A stretch of 64,000 nucleotides of DNA. Origin: Caryophanon tenue (GTDB lineage Bacteria > Bacillota > Bacilli > Bacillales_A > Planococcaceae). The notes under the pieces are model-generated. The model did not search any database, was not told where the DNA came from, and saw only the letters and a list, made by a program, of their open reading frames with translations. How positions within the stretch are numbered: position 1 is the first letter of the stretch; each line of letters begins with the position of its first letter. Location of the stretch: contig NZ_MASJ01000024.1 in NCBI RefSeq assembly GCF_001700315.1, positions 1 to 64,000 of the forward strand, in the 5' to 3' direction. This document shows positions 42,951 through 52,727 of this stretch, piece after piece. A program made the translations under genes and the position numbers.

Positions 42951-42991
42951 AAAAAACTTCCGTCCACCAAAAGGTGCGACGGAAGTTTTTT
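42951..42991. terminator. Bidirectional terminator between GNAT fusion and RpiR gene
   Basis: AAAAAACTTCCGTC pairs with GACGGAAGTTTTTT, a 14-pair stem with A and T runs serving both strands. Confidence 0.92.
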
Positions 42992-43844
42992 ATTGGAATG
43001 TCGTTACTAACCGTAACTCCGGTTTACCTTCTTGAACGCCTTCTTTTTGATACTGTTCATATTTACGACGGTTTTGTGCAATCGTACATTGTAATAATGT
43101 ATGTAAAAATGACATCACAACTGGCGTCATATTTAAAATAGATTTTTGCTTCGTCCCCATCGCGAATAAGTAAGAAGAATGTGTACGTAATGGTGACAAT
43201 GCCGTATCTGCAATTGTAATCACCTCTACCCCTTTACGCTGTGCACTTTCACTTAACTTTGTACATTCCGTCGCTTGCTTATCTAATGCTAATACGACTA
43301 ATACACTATTCGGTCCAAACTCCTGCACACTCTGCGCATATGTATGAGAGTCGTGTAGTAACGTAACGGATGGATGTAATTGCTCAAGTGTGCCGATAAA
43401 CCAATGTGCAATTGGCGCAGTCGCTACAGTTGCTAACACATAAATATGCTGGGCTTCATCTACAGATTTCGCTGCCATTGCTAACTGTTCATCATCAATT
43501 AATTGAATGGTATCTGTTATTAACTTGGCATCTTCATTCATCAAGCTACTCGCATTTTTTTGAATGCTTTTCACTTTCGCATTACTGCCGTATGCACGTG
43601 ATTTTGTTGGTTCTGTTTGTAATATATATTCTTTCATCATCGTTTGTAATTCTGTATAGCCTGCTAAATCCATCGCGTAACAAAAACGAATAACCGTTGA
43701 TTCACTAACGCCTGCTTGACGACCTACCTCTGCTGCCACATGTAATGATACGGTGCGAGGATTGTCTATAATAAACTGTGCTACTTTGCGTTGCCCTTTT
43801 GATAAACGATGGAAACGTTTTTTAATTTCTTCATAAATCGTCAT
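42990..43844 (-). CDS. RpiR/MurR family transcriptional regulator
   Basis: 284 residues. N-terminal HTH-RpiR (KRFHRLSKGQRKVAQFIIDN, then VAAEVGRQAGVSESTVIRFC, residues 8-57) and a C-terminal SIS sugar-isomerase domain (from about 115), suggesting that a phosphosugar is the effector. No sugar operon is adjacent, so the regulon cannot be named. The ATG at 43844 has AAGGAAGG 9 bases upstream. The gene stops at the terminator shared with the GNAT gene. Confidence 0.85.
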   Translation of the reverse strand: MTIYEEIKKRFHRLSKGQRKVAQFIIDNPRTVSLHVAAEVGRQAGVSESTVIRFCYAMDLAGYTELQTMMKEYILQTEPTKSRAYGSNAKVKSIQKNASSLMNEDAKLITDTIQLIDDEQLAMAAKSVDEAQHIYVLATVATAPIAHWFIGTLEQLHPSVTLLHDSHTYAQSVQEFGPNSVLVVLALDKQATECTKLSESAQRKGVEVITIADTALSPLRTHSSYLFAMGTKQKSILNMTPVVMSFLHTLLQCTIAQNRRKYEQYQKEGVQEGKPELRLVTTFQ

Positions 43845-44303
43845 GCCAAACAACCTTCCTTTATATAATTAATCATCAAATGCTATTGCGTTTCGACGTA
43901 GCCACACATCTAAAATTCAATACATTTTTTAATAGGGACAGCTTCGGATGAGCCTTTTAGCTGTTCCTCAATACTTGCGCCAAATACGATTGCTGCAAAA
44001 AGAACAAGCTATACGGATGATTAATGTATACAAAGTAGCTTGCTTCTTTTTATTACGTCACGATGTACGTAGTATTAGTTACATTAACATTTTTATAGTT
44101 TGAAAACAATGACTTTTCAGAAAAAACTTTAGTTCGCTAAATTAATGAGCGCTTTTACGACATAACGTTCTATATTTCGTAATTACGTAGCAATTTTCAA
44201 ACGAACTTTTTTGTCACATTGCCTATACCGTCACATCTAATCATTCCGAATTTCGAATAAAAGAAGCGAAAATAGGGTGAATGTAAGCTGACATTACTGC
44301 TAT
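43845..44303. other. Intergenic region between RpiR gene and niaP
   Basis: About 460 bases on the downstream side of niaP, AT-rich, no convincing ORF, tRNA or known RNA motif. Nothing recognisable. Confidence 0.5.
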
Positions 44304-44342
44304 AAAAAACCAGCCAGACATCTTACCTGTCGACTGGTTTTA
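44304..44342 (-). terminator. Terminator of niaP
   Basis: AAACCAGTCGACAG pairs with CTGTCTGGCTGGTTT (imperfect), followed by TTTTTTAT. Confidence 0.8.
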
Positions 44343-44350
44343 CAGAAATG

Positions 44351-45574
44351 TTATTGCAACTCTGTTTGCTTCGTTTCTTTACCAAAGAATAGAACAGCGG
44401 CTGCACCAATTAAAATAGCACCGCAAAAAATCGCAAAAATCGTACTAATATCGTAGCCACTTGTTAACATCGAACCGACTAACAGCGGACCAAAAATTCC
44501 ACCAATTCGACCAACCCCCGCTGCAATACCTGCTCCTGTACCGCGATTTACTGCTGGATATTGCTCCGGTGTGTACGCATAAAGCGCGCCCCATGCACCT
44601 AAGTTAAAGAATGATAGTGCCATACCTGCACCGATTAACATCGCAACACTTTCTGCATTCCCAAATACAAGTGCACTTGCTGCCGTTCCGATTAAATACG
44701 TGACAAGGACAAATTTACGGCCGAATTTTTCAATAAACCATGCGGCTGTAAAGTATCCTGGTAATTGCGCTAATGTCATAATCAATACGTACTTAAAACT
44801 TGTAATTAAATCAAAGCCTTTCCCCGTCATCACACTCGGTAACCAAAGGAACATACCGTAATAAGAAAATACAACTGAGAACCATAACACCCATAATACA
44901 AGCGTTTGTTTACGGTACGGTTTTGCCAATAAATCACGCATATTTTGCCAGACTGTACGTTTTTTTGCTGAAGCCTTTGCAACAAATTGCGGTGAATCAG
45001 GTAGCTTCATACGAATGTACAATGCATAAAACGCTGGTAAAGCGGTTAATAATAATGCCACTCTCCACCCATAATCAGGAATAACAAAATACGCAATAAG
45101 TGCACCAATTAACCAACCGGCTGCCCAAAAGCTTTCTAGTAAGACAACGACACGCCCACGCTCTTTTGCCTCTACACTTTCAGATACGAGCGTAGATGCA
45201 ACCGGTAACTCTCCGCCTAATCCCATACCGACAAAGAAGCGTAGTATTAAAAAGACCGCTAATGTTGTGGTTAAAGCGGATAAGCCACTCGCGACCGAGA
45301 ACAACACGAGCGTCCACATAAATATTTTTTTGCGCCCTATTTTATCAGCTAATAAGCCAAATACGACTGCACCAACTGCCATACCGATTGAGTTTACACT
45401 ACCAATCCAGCCCATCTGCTGGGAATTTAACCCCCAATCAACCGCCAATGCCGCAATTACAAACGATAAAATCCCAACGTCCATTGCGTCGAACATCCAG
45501 CCAACACCCGCAACGCCCAATAGTTTATTACGCGATATTGGTTGTGTTGCTGTCGTTTCCTTTATTGTTGTCAT
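44351..45574 (-). CDS. niaP: Niacin transporter of the MFS family (NiaP-like)
   Basis: 407 residues, twelve membrane segments. Strong similarity to B. subtilis NiaP (YceI): QPISRNKLLGVAGVGWMFDA, DVGILSFVIAALAV, RFFVGMGLGGELPVASTLVS and the C-terminal GKETKQTELQ match closely. NiaP takes up nicotinate for NAD synthesis. The ATG at 45574 has GGTGGAG 6 bases upstream. Divergent from thrC, with 170-260 bases between. A possible NiaR operator (TGTGTATTCAAGTGTA) lies near 45596-45611, but I could not confirm it. Confidence 0.85.
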   Translation of the reverse strand: MTTIKETTATQPISRNKLLGVAGVGWMFDAMDVGILSFVIAALAVDWGLNSQQMGWIGSVNSIGMAVGAVVFGLLADKIGRKKIFMWTLVLFSVASGLSALTTTLAVFLILRFFVGMGLGGELPVASTLVSESVEAKERGRVVVLLESFWAAGWLIGALIAYFVIPDYGWRVALLLTALPAFYALYIRMKLPDSPQFVAKASAKKRTVWQNMRDLLAKPYRKQTLVLWVLWFSVVFSYYGMFLWLPSVMTGKGFDLITSFKYVLIMTLAQLPGYFTAAWFIEKFGRKFVLVTYLIGTAASALVFGNAESVAMLIGAGMALSFFNLGAWGALYAYTPEQYPAVNRGTGAGIAAGVGRIGGIFGPLLVGSMLTSGYDISTIFAIFCGAILIGAAAVLFFGKETKQTELQ

Positions 45575-45744
45575 TTTTATCTCCACCTGTCTTTACACTT
45601 GAATACACAGTAAATATAAACGTATTCGTGCAAAATAGCAATGAAAAATTATGCGCGTGTTTGGCTTCATTCCTATATAAAACGCTTCCAATTTTAAACG
45701 AGTACGAAATATGTTTCATTGTTTTGACAATTTCACAAATTCTA

Positions 45745-45773
45745 TTGAATGACTGGCATTTTTACGTTAGAAT
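45745..45773 (+). promoter_or_regulatory. Promoter of thrC-thrB
   Basis: TTGAAT (45745-45750) and TAGAAT (45768-45773) are 17 bases apart, about 60 bases before thrC. The transcript leader is too short for a T-box. Confidence 0.65.
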
Positions 45774-45832
45774 GTCTTTTATACAAAAACAACTGTTCTC
45801 GTCATATGAACAACAAAGGAGTTAATACCGTT

Positions 45833-46885
45833 ATGTGGAAAGGTTTAATCGAAGAATATAAACAATACTTACCTGTTACTGAAAATACACCAGCGTTAAC
45901 ATTAAATGAAGGTAACACACCTTTAGTACATTTAGTCAACTTGTCAAAAAAGCTTGGCATCGAGCTTTACGGTAAAGTAGAAGGTGCAAACCCGACCGGC
46001 TCATTTAAAGACCGCGGTATGGTATTTGCAGTAGCAAAAGCAATTGAAGACGGTGCGAAATGCGTAATTTGCGCATCTACTGGTAACACATCTGCAGCAG
46101 CTGCTGCTTATGCAACACGTGCCGGCATTAGCTCAATCGTTGTTATCCCGAAAGGTAAAGTAGCACTTGGTAAACTTGCACAAGCATGCATGTACGGCGC
46201 GAAAATTATCGAAATTGATGGGAACTTTGACGATGCTTTAAACATCGTACGTCGCGTTTCTGAAACAACACCTGTTGCACTTGTAAATTCAGTAAATCCT
46301 TATCGTTTAGAAGGTCAGAAAACAGCAGCATTCGAAATCGTCGATAGCTTAGGTGCTGCACCTGACTACTTATGTATTCCTGTTGGTAACGCCGGCAATA
46401 TCTCGGCTTACTGGAAAGGTTTCAAAGAATACAATGAAGCAAAACAAACAGGCTTACCGAAAATGTTTGGCTTTGAAGCAGAAGGTGCTGCGGCAATCGT
46501 GCAAGGCGCACCAATTGCAAACCCTGAAACAGTCGCAACAGCAATTCGCATCGGTAACCCGGCAAGCTGGTCATTAGCAGAAGCAGCACGTGACGAGTCT
46601 GGCGGCATTATCGACGCTGTGACAGATGAAGAAATTTTAGCAGCTTATCAGCTAATTGCCGGAACAGAAGGCATTTTCGTCGAGCCAGGTTCTGCTGCAT
46701 CATTAGCAGGTGTCATTAAATCAGTGGAAAGCGGCAAAATTCCACAAGGCAGCAAAGTAGTTACAGTATTCACTGGTAACGGCTTAAAAGACCCAGATAC
46801 AGCAATGAATGTTTCAACAGTAGATTTAGTATCACTAAAAAATGATGAAGATGAAATCCGCACATATATTGAGGGCACACTATAA
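45833..46885 (+). CDS. thrC: Threonine synthase
   Basis: 350 residues, PLP fold II, converting O-phosphohomoserine to threonine. PLP lysine in [11 protein letters not shown] (near 54-64), [15 protein letters not shown] (near 80-94), and the glycine-rich phosphate loop VGNAGN (near 183-188). Near the B. subtilis length of 352. The ATG at 45833 follows AAAGGAG by 11 bases; upstream in-frame codons are unlikely. TAATG links it to thrB. The homoserine dehydrogenase gene hom, usually first in this operon, is not present here. Confidence 0.95.
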   Translation: MWKGLIEEYKQYLPVTENTPALTLNEGNTPLVHLVNLSKKLGIELYGKVEGANPTGSFKDRGMVFAVAKAIEDGAKCVICASTGNTSAAAAAYATRAGISSIVVIPKGKVALGKLAQACMYGAKIIEIDGNFDDALNIVRRVSETTPVALVNSVNPYRLEGQKTAAFEIVDSLGAAPDYLCIPVGNAGNISAYWKGFKEYNEAKQTGLPKMFGFEAEGAAAIVQGAPIANPETVATAIRIGNPASWSLAEAARDESGGIIDAVTDEEILAAYQLIAGTEGIFVEPGSAASLAGVIKSVESGKIPQGSKVVTVFTGNGLKDPDTAMNVSTVDLVSLKNDEDEIRTYIEGTL

Positions 46886-47787
46886 TGACATGGCGTATTG
46901 TTGTACCTGGAAGTACAGCAAACTTAGGGCCAGGCTTCGATTCAATCGGGCTTGGTCTTTCCCTCTATTTAGAACTAACGGTAACGCCACAAGATACATG
47001 GGAAATTATCCATTTATCTGAGCAATTACCACAACAATTCATCATTAAAGAACATTTAATTTACTGTATCGCGAAACAAATTGCTGAACAATATGGCAAA
47101 GAGTTGCCTGGTTGTAAGCTAGAAATGACATCGGAGTTACCATTTGCACGTGGTCTTGGTAGCAGTGCTGCCGCAATTGTTGCTGGAATTGAAGTTGCGA
47201 ATTTATTATGCGATTTGCAATTAACGACGCAAGACCGCCTCAACCTGTCTTCACAAATTGAAGGTCACCCTGACAATGCAACAGCTTCTGTTCTCGGTGG
47301 CTTAACGATTTCTGCAATGGATGCAAATGGCATTGTTGATACATTTCATGTGAATAATGTTGATGCTTCATTTGTCGTATTTATTCCGAATGTCGAGCTA
47401 AAAACATCTGAAGCACGCGGTGTATTACCAGATAATTTTTCACGTACGTACGCCGTTGAAGCGAGTGCCAATGCAAATATGCTCGCTGCTGCATTAATGG
47501 CACGTGATTTCAAACGTGTTGGTCATTATATGGAACAAGACCGCTTCCATGAGCCATTCCGCGCACAACTTGTCGTAAACTACGAAGACATTCGTATCGC
47601 GGCTAAACAAGCAGGTGCATATGGAACGGCACTAAGTGGTGCAGGTCCAACAATGATTTCGATTATTCCATCGACAATTGAAGATAGCTTTGTCGCGAAA
47701 ATGGAAGAGTGTTTCCCACACCACCGTATCGTCTTAACGAAAGCGGACGAACAAGGCATTCAAGTTACGACAATTGCAACTGTATAA
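46885..47787 (+). CDS. thrB: Homoserine kinase
   Basis: 300 residues, GHMP kinase that phosphorylates homoserine. Signatures: [20 protein letters not shown] (near 5-24), the ATP loop [17 protein letters not shown] (near 88-104) and [14 protein letters not shown] (near 249-262). Its ATG overlaps the thrC stop by one base (TAATG). Terminator follows closely, so thrC-thrB is a two-gene operon. Confidence 0.96.
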   Translation: MTWRIVVPGSTANLGPGFDSIGLGLSLYLELTVTPQDTWEIIHLSEQLPQQFIIKEHLIYCIAKQIAEQYGKELPGCKLEMTSELPFARGLGSSAAAIVAGIEVANLLCDLQLTTQDRLNLSSQIEGHPDNATASVLGGLTISAMDANGIVDTFHVNNVDASFVVFIPNVELKTSEARGVLPDNFSRTYAVEASANANMLAAALMARDFKRVGHYMEQDRFHEPFRAQLVVNYEDIRIAAKQAGAYGTALSGAGPTMISIIPSTIEDSFVAKMEECFPHHRIVLTKADEQGIQVTTIATV

Positions 47788-47789
47788 GT

Positions 47790-47829
47790 AAAAGAGCGTA
47801 TCCTTTTTCATAAAGGACACGCTCTTTTT
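47790..47829 (+). terminator. Terminator of thrC-thrB
   Basis: AAAGAGCGT and CCTTT pair with AAAGG and ACGCTCTTT, followed by T. Confidence 0.9.
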
Positions 47830-47981
47830 CCATTTTACAGGCATTATGACGGTATAATCCCCTATACGCTAAAAGTATGATTTTCACTTCAAAATAACAT
47901 TTTTAACGTCGTTTATTCGATTTTTTCGTCATTAATCGTTATAATATAAAAGTAACTTCACACGTAAAGGGGAGATTTACT

Positions 47982-48632
47982 ATGAAAATCGCAATTATCG
48001 GTGCTACAGGACGTGTCGGCAAACATGTACTACGTGAAGCATTAATGCGTAAACACGACGTTGTAGCCATTGTACGAAACGCAGCTAAACTACCAACTGA
48101 TGTTGACGTTGAAGTGTTAGAAAGACAACTATTAGAGATTACAGCACATGATTTATTAGGTGTAGATACTGTCATTAATGCACTTGGCGCTGGTCAAGGC
48201 GAAGAGCATCTATATGTCGATTTAGGTAAGCATTTAATTCAACTATTAGAAGGCACACCGATTCACCTCATTACAGTGGGAGGTGCAGGAAATCTATTTG
48301 TCGATAAAGACAAAACACGTCGCCTGTTAGAACAAGAAGATTTTCCAGAAATCTATTTACCAACTGCGTTAAACCAGTTACAAAACTTAAAAGATTTAAA
48401 TCGTTCATCTGTGAATTGGACGTTTATTAGCTCATCTGAAATTTTAGACCCATCTGGCCCACGAACAGGGCATTATATAAAAGGGAAAGACCATGTTCTT
48501 TATAACTCACAGTTAAATAGCTATGTTAGCTATGCAGATTTTGCAGTTGCAGTAGTTGATGAGGCTGAGAACCGTCAGCACTTGCAAGAACGCATTACAA
48601 TCGCTTCTGAGAACATTACGAGTGCTTCATAG
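47982..48632 (+). CDS. NAD(P)-binding atypical SDR / NmrA-like protein
   Basis: 216 residues with a Rossmann fold, GATGRVGKHV near the N-terminus (residues 7-16), and the C-terminal part of SDR-a5-like proteins (NAD(P)H-binding family 13). Related to YhfK/YwnB-type proteins of Bacillus. No catalytic YxxxK is evident, typical for atypical members. A TATAAT at 47938-47943 lies upstream. The substrate is unknown. Monocistronic. Confidence 0.82.
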   Translation: MKIAIIGATGRVGKHVLREALMRKHDVVAIVRNAAKLPTDVDVEVLERQLLEITAHDLLGVDTVINALGAGQGEEHLYVDLGKHLIQLLEGTPIHLITVGGAGNLFVDKDKTRRLLEQEDFPEIYLPTALNQLQNLKDLNRSSVNWTFISSSEILDPSGPRTGHYIKGKDHVLYNSQLNSYVSYADFAVAVVDEAENRQHLQERITIASENITSAS

Positions 48633-48728
48633 TGAACCATTCTCTATTTTAAGTATACGCGTACAGCAGCCATATAACGCTGTTTAAAACGTATGCTTAT
48701 AAATACATCGTGTTCATTATGTCCATAT

Positions 48729-48769
48729 AAAAAAAGACATCTGGTCGTCATACCAGATGCCTTTTTTTA
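48729..48769. terminator. Bidirectional terminator between SDR and PAP2 genes
   Basis: GACATCTGGT pairs with ACCAGATGCC, with A and T runs on the sides. Confidence 0.85.
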
Positions 48770-49377
48770 TGTCCTGATTGTTTGTTCTTCGTTTGTTGCC
48801 AACGCTGTAAAACGATAACACAAAAGATAAACCATGCTAATGCTAATCCCCAGCCCGCCAGTACATCAGAGAAGAAATGACGACTTTCAGCTACACGAGA
48901 CATACCAACAAGCATAAATAATACCGTTGCGCCAATCCATACTGTCGTATGCACACGTGCTTGACGATAAAGTGCATTTAATACATAAACAGCTGTTAAT
49001 ATCCAACATAAGCTTGCCATCGTATGTCCTGATGGAAAGCTAAAACTCGTTAACTGGTCCGCAATTTCTGGACGCGGACGCTCGAAAATACGCTTCACCA
49101 CTTGGTTAATAATATAACCACCGATAATTGTTGCAAATGTGAATACCGCATAATCGTTTCGCTTTTTCACTATACAAATGCCGATGAATACAGCTGCTAA
49201 CACAAGTACAAAAATCGTTTCACCTAAATAATGAAATGCCGTAATGATGCCATTTCCGGCAATTGCTTGAGAAGCACGTGCATCAATTGTTTGGAACATG
49301 TCCGTGTTATATGTAAATGCAATCACTGTAAACAACAGCAAACCAGCTACCACTGTGCACCATTGCCATGTTTTCAT
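48748..49377 (-). CDS. PAP2 family phosphatase
   Basis: 209 residues, membrane lipid phosphatase family with about five to six membrane segments. The three PAP2 motifs are present: KRIFERPRP (near 95-103), PSGH (near 116-119) and SRVAESRHFFSDVLAG (near 160-175). Likely acts on undecaprenyl pyrophosphate or phosphatidic acid type substrates; which cannot be told. The ATG at 49377 is preferred because GGGGG lies 4-5 bases upstream; the earlier frame extends into AT-poor non-hydrophobic sequence. The stop lies inside the shared terminator. Confidence 0.85.
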   Translation of the reverse strand: MKTWQWCTVVAGLLLFTVIAFTYNTDMFQTIDARASQAIAGNGIITAFHYLGETIFVLVLAAVFIGICIVKKRNDYAVFTFATIIGGYIINQVVKRIFERPRPEIADQLTSFSFPSGHTMASLCWILTAVYVLNALYRQARVHTTVWIGATVLFMLVGMSRVAESRHFFSDVLAGWGLALAWFIFCVIVLQRWQQTKNKQSGHKKRHLV

Positions 49378-49745
49378 ACGTCCCCCTACCTTCCTTTTAC
49401 TTCCATTATTATAGCGGTAAATGATGCTTTCGAAAAGTAGTGTAGCCAAAAGAATGTTGGATATAGCGTAAATGTTGAAAATAGAGAAATGGTTGCATTC
49501 GTATTGACGGAGTGTGAGTTCTATATGATTTGTGAATCAAATAATATGCTGGCGAGTGGCGTGAAAATGGCGACTCCTGCGAGAACAGCACTGTTTTTCA
49601 GTTTTTATCTCCAACTCGCCTTTTATCATTCAAATGTAATAACACAGGCAAGCTTCACTTTAAAAACACTAATATTTTTTCAGCATAACCTTCTTTTATA
49701 ATTGTGCGACGCATTTATACAAATATATTTTTTATTCGCCTTTAG
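49378..49745. other. Intergenic region between PAP2 gene and yclQ
   Basis: About 370 bases. It contains a stretch at 49550-49600 (GGCGAGTGG, then GCGACTCCTGCGAGAACAGC) resembling a remnant of a Bacillales dispersed repeat I associate with a CGACTCCTGCGGGAACAGC core. No gene seen. Confidence 0.35.
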
Positions 49746-49780
49746 AAAAAGCGACATGTCTCCTTTGGGAGACATGTCGC
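49746..49780 (-). terminator. Terminator of yclQ
   Basis: GCGACATGTCTCC pairs perfectly with GGAGACATGTCGC, followed by CTTTTTCT. Confidence 0.9.
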
Positions 49781-49790
49781 TGTCATCGAA

Positions 49791-50846
49791 TTATTTTAAT
49801 TCGTTTAAGATTTCATCTAATTTTTGTGTTTCAGTTGTGATACCGTTTGAAGAGAAGTACCAGTTTACGCCATCAAGGTAAACAATTTTGCCTTCTTTGT
49901 AAGCACGAGTTTGTTTGATGATGTCGTTTTCGATGTCTGCTTGGATAGCTTCAACATCTGAAACTGTACGGTCGATTACTAATAATACTTCTGGGTCAAC
50001 AGAAAGGATTGACTCATAAGAGAAGTCAGAACCGTGAGAAGAAGCTTCAATATCTTCTGTTACTGGTGTGAAACCGAAGTCATTGTAAACGTATGCGAAA
50101 CGAGAATCTTCACCGTTGTCGAAACCAGAGATTTTCTTGTCGTTGTACATTGCTACTAATGCGCTTTCGTAACCGCCAGCTTTTTCATTTACTGCTGCCA
50201 CTTTCTCATCTAATGTTGCTTTTAACTCTTCTGCTTTTTCTTCTTTACCGAAGATTGTTGCAGCTAAGTCAACCGTTTCTTTTACGCCAGCGATGTAATC
50301 AGAGTTATCAGAACCGATGAATACTACGTTTGGTGTAATTTCTTTTAATTCTTCATAGAAAGCACTTTGACGACCAGAGATGAAGATTACATCTGGCTCA
50401 GCCGCTGCTACTGCTTCGAAGTTGATTTCTTTTAAAGAACCAACGTCAGCAATATCATCAGATGGGGCGTACTTGTCTCTAATGTGTGCAGGAACGTTGC
50501 CTGTACCGCCGTTAGCAGCTACACCAACAATACCTTCAACACCTAAAGCATCAAGTGTATCTAAGAAACCGTAGTCGAATGAGATAATACGCTTAGGCTC
50601 TTCTTCTAAAGTTACATCTTCAAAAGTAAGTGAGCTTCCATCTTCATTTTCACGACCTGCTGATAAAGATTGTACAGTCATTGGGAATGCAGAAGTTTCT
50701 TCAGTTGCAGTCTCTTCGTTTGAAGTTTCTGTTGCAGCTGTTTCTTCTGTATCCTCTGCAGTTGTTGTTTCCTCTTCTTCAGCTCCACAAGCAGCTAGCA
50801 TTAACGTTAATGCTGCAGTTGTCGTTAAAAAACGCCATTTTTTCAT
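49791..50846 (-). CDS. yclQ: Siderophore ABC transporter, substrate-binding lipoprotein
   Basis: 351 residues. Lipoprotein signal with lipobox LAAC near residues 17-20 (LMLAACGAEE), then an acidic Thr-rich linker, then a periplasmic-binding-protein type III fold (RIISFDYGFLDTLDALGVEG and LKEINFEAVAAAEPDVIFIS). B. subtilis YclQ binds petrobactin and photoproducts; this close relative is assumed to bind a catecholate/citrate siderophore. A Fur box lies 40 bases upstream. Confidence 0.9.
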   Translation of the reverse strand: MKKWRFLTTTAALTLMLAACGAEEEETTTAEDTEETAATETSNEETATEETSAFPMTVQSLSAGRENEDGSSLTFEDVTLEEEPKRIISFDYGFLDTLDALGVEGIVGVAANGGTGNVPAHIRDKYAPSDDIADVGSLKEINFEAVAAAEPDVIFISGRQSAFYEELKEITPNVVFIGSDNSDYIAGVKETVDLAATIFGKEEKAEELKATLDEKVAAVNEKAGGYESALVAMYNDKKISGFDNGEDSRFAYVYNDFGFTPVTEDIEASSHGSDFSYESILSVDPEVLLVIDRTVSDVEAIQADIENDIIKQTRAYKEGKIVYLDGVNWYFSSNGITTETQKLDEILNELK

Positions 50847-50885
50847 TGTAATGTCTCCTCCTGGATTGTCATCACCATCTTAAAT

Positions 50886-50904
50886 GATAGTGATTATCGT
50901 TTTC
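50886..50904 (-). promoter_or_regulatory. Fur box upstream of yclQ
   Basis: GATAGTGATTATCGTTTTC matches the Fur consensus GATAATGATTATCATTATC at most positions. It gives yclQ its own iron control, distinct from the operon promoter. Confidence 0.7.
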
Positions 50905-50920
50905 ATTTAACTAACGTAAT

Positions 50921-50948
50921 TCTATACGAATTCTTTTACAATTGTCAA
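50921..50948 (-). promoter_or_regulatory. Promoter of yclQ
   Basis: TTGACA (50943-50948) and TATAGA (about 50921-50926), 16 bases apart, precede the Fur box. The separate promoter explains the gap between yclP and yclQ. Confidence 0.6.
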
Positions 50949-50991
50949 TCATCTTTTAAAAAAACTTTTACAATTCATGTAGAACGATATG

Positions 50992-51759
50992 CTATGAATG
51001 CGAGTTAAAGTACACACAAATGCGACAACCGTCTTGTTCTTGGACCGGGATGTGCATGTCATAAACTTCTTGTAATGCCTCTGAATTAATAATTTCATTT
51101 GTTGGACCATCTTTAATAAGACGACCATCTTTTAACGCCACGATACGGTCTGAATATACAGATGCAAAGTTAATATCATGCAGTACGATAATAACCGTTT
51201 TCCCTAACTCGTCTACTAAACGGCGTAAAATTTTCATAATTTGTACAGAGTGTTTCATATCTAAGTTATTTAATGGCTCGTCTAATAAAATATATTCTGT
51301 ATCTTGCGCAATAACCATTGAAATAAACGCACGTTGCTTTTGACCACCTGATAATTCGTCTAAATATTTATCCTGCATATCTGCTAAGTTCATATATTCT
51401 AACGCTTCATCAATTTTCACTTCATCTTCTGGTGTTAAACGACCTTTTGAGTACGGATAACGTCCAAATGCGACAAGTTCACGAATTGTTAAACGCACAT
51501 TAATGTGGTTCGCTTGCTTTAAAATTGCGACACGTTTCGCAAATTCATGTGATTTAATACCCTTCACGTTGCTGCTATCTAATAAAACCTCACCAGTATC
51601 TGAATCTAATAGGCGGCTTACCATTGATAATAATGTCGATTTACCAGCACCATTTGGTCCAATAAATGACGTAATTGTACGAGGTTGAATTGTCACTGAC
51701 ACATCTTCTACAACAGGTTTTTTCGCAAAAAACTTCGACAGGCCTTTAATTTCAATCAT
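50992..51759 (-). CDS. yclP: Siderophore ABC transporter, ATP-binding protein
   Basis: 255 residues. Walker A GPNGAGKST (near 35-43), signature LSGGQKQRA (near 135-143), Walker B YILLDEP (near 154-160). Start ATG overlaps the yclO stop. Energises the YclNO permease for iron-siderophore import. Ends with a short His-containing tail. Confidence 0.95.
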   Translation of the reverse strand: MIEIKGLSKFFAKKPVVEDVSVTIQPRTITSFIGPNGAGKSTLLSMVSRLLDSDTGEVLLDSSNVKGIKSHEFAKRVAILKQANHINVRLTIRELVAFGRYPYSKGRLTPEDEVKIDEALEYMNLADMQDKYLDELSGGQKQRAFISMVIAQDTEYILLDEPLNNLDMKHSVQIMKILRRLVDELGKTVIIVLHDINFASVYSDRIVALKDGRLIKDGPTNEIINSEALQEVYDMHIPVQEQDGCRICVYFNSHS

Positions 51760-52727
51760 CCTGCTGACCTACTTTCTTTTAGTAATAAGTAAATGAAGTA
51801 TAATCCACCGACAAAGTTAATAATGACACTGATTGTCGTATTTAAATCAAATACGTGTAATACAAGGAATTGACCACCGACAAGAGCAATAATACTAATT
51901 AAACTCGCACCGAGAATTAAAATCGAATGCTTATAGGTTACTAAATATTGATACGCTAAATTGGCGACAATTAATCCTAAGAATGTAATTGGTCCAACTA
52001 AAGCTGTTGATGTTGCTAATAAAATAGATGATAAAATTAATACTTGTAATACACGCTTATCATAGTTTACACCTAAGTTAATCGCTGTTTCACGACCTAA
52101 GCCCATTACGTCTAAATCTTTCATCATCATTGCGCCCCAAATGAAGGACACAATTAAAATCGCCGCAGCAATATATAAAAGTTCAGCTTTTACGTTCGTA
52201 AAGCTCGCGAATAAACGTGTTTGTAGGCTTAAATATTCTACTGGGTCAATAATAACTTGTAAAAACGTCACAAAACTTCCGAGCAATGTGCCAATAACCA
52301 TACCAGCTAATAGTAGTAAGTAGATTGGATATTTATCGGCACGGAATAAGAAACGGTATAATAATAACGCGAATAATACCATCGCTAAAATCGATACACC
52401 GAAGTTTAAGTAACGGCTTACAACAAAAATAGATGCCGAACCTAAGAAGAAATAAATAACCGTTTGTACCACTTCATACATCGAGTCAACCCCGATAATC
52501 GACGGTGTTAAAATACGGTTACGTGTAACAGTTTGGAACATAACGGTTGCGTACGCAATCGCTACACCCGTAATAATCATTGCAAGGACACGAATAACAC
52601 GTTTTGGGAACGCATAGCTAAAACCACCTTGAATGTTATAAAATAAGAATCCTGCAATTGATAACATAGCAAGAGCAACTAATACTAATATTTTAATGAG
52701 GTTTTTTCGTTTTACACTACTTTGCAT
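51756..52727 (-). CDS. yclO: Siderophore ABC transporter, permease YclO
   Basis: 323 residues of the FecCD family with about nine or ten membrane segments. The family motif GRETAINLGVNYDKRVLQVL (near residues 210-229) and GPITFLGLIVANLAYQYLV are present. It overlaps yclN by 11 bases and yclP by 4, so the three are translationally coupled. Forms a heterodimer with YclN. Confidence 0.94.
   Translation of the reverse strand: MQSSVKRKNLIKILVLVALAMLSIAGFLFYNIQGGFSYAFPKRVIRVLAMIITGVAIAYATVMFQTVTRNRILTPSIIGVDSMYEVVQTVIYFFLGSASIFVVSRYLNFGVSILAMVLFALLLYRFLFRADKYPIYLLLLAGMVIGTLLGSFVTFLQVIIDPVEYLSLQTRLFASFTNVKAELLYIAAAILIVSFIWGAMMMKDLDVMGLGRETAINLGVNYDKRVLQVLILSSILLATSTALVGPITFLGLIVANLAYQYLVTYKHSILILGASLISIIALVGGQFLVLHVFDLNTTISVIINFVGGLYFIYLLLKESRSAG

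Noticed and set aside
45587-45832. T-box or other amino-acid leader ahead of thrC
   Set aside because: The promoter leaves a leader of only about 55 bases, and no specifier or antiterminator structure is present.
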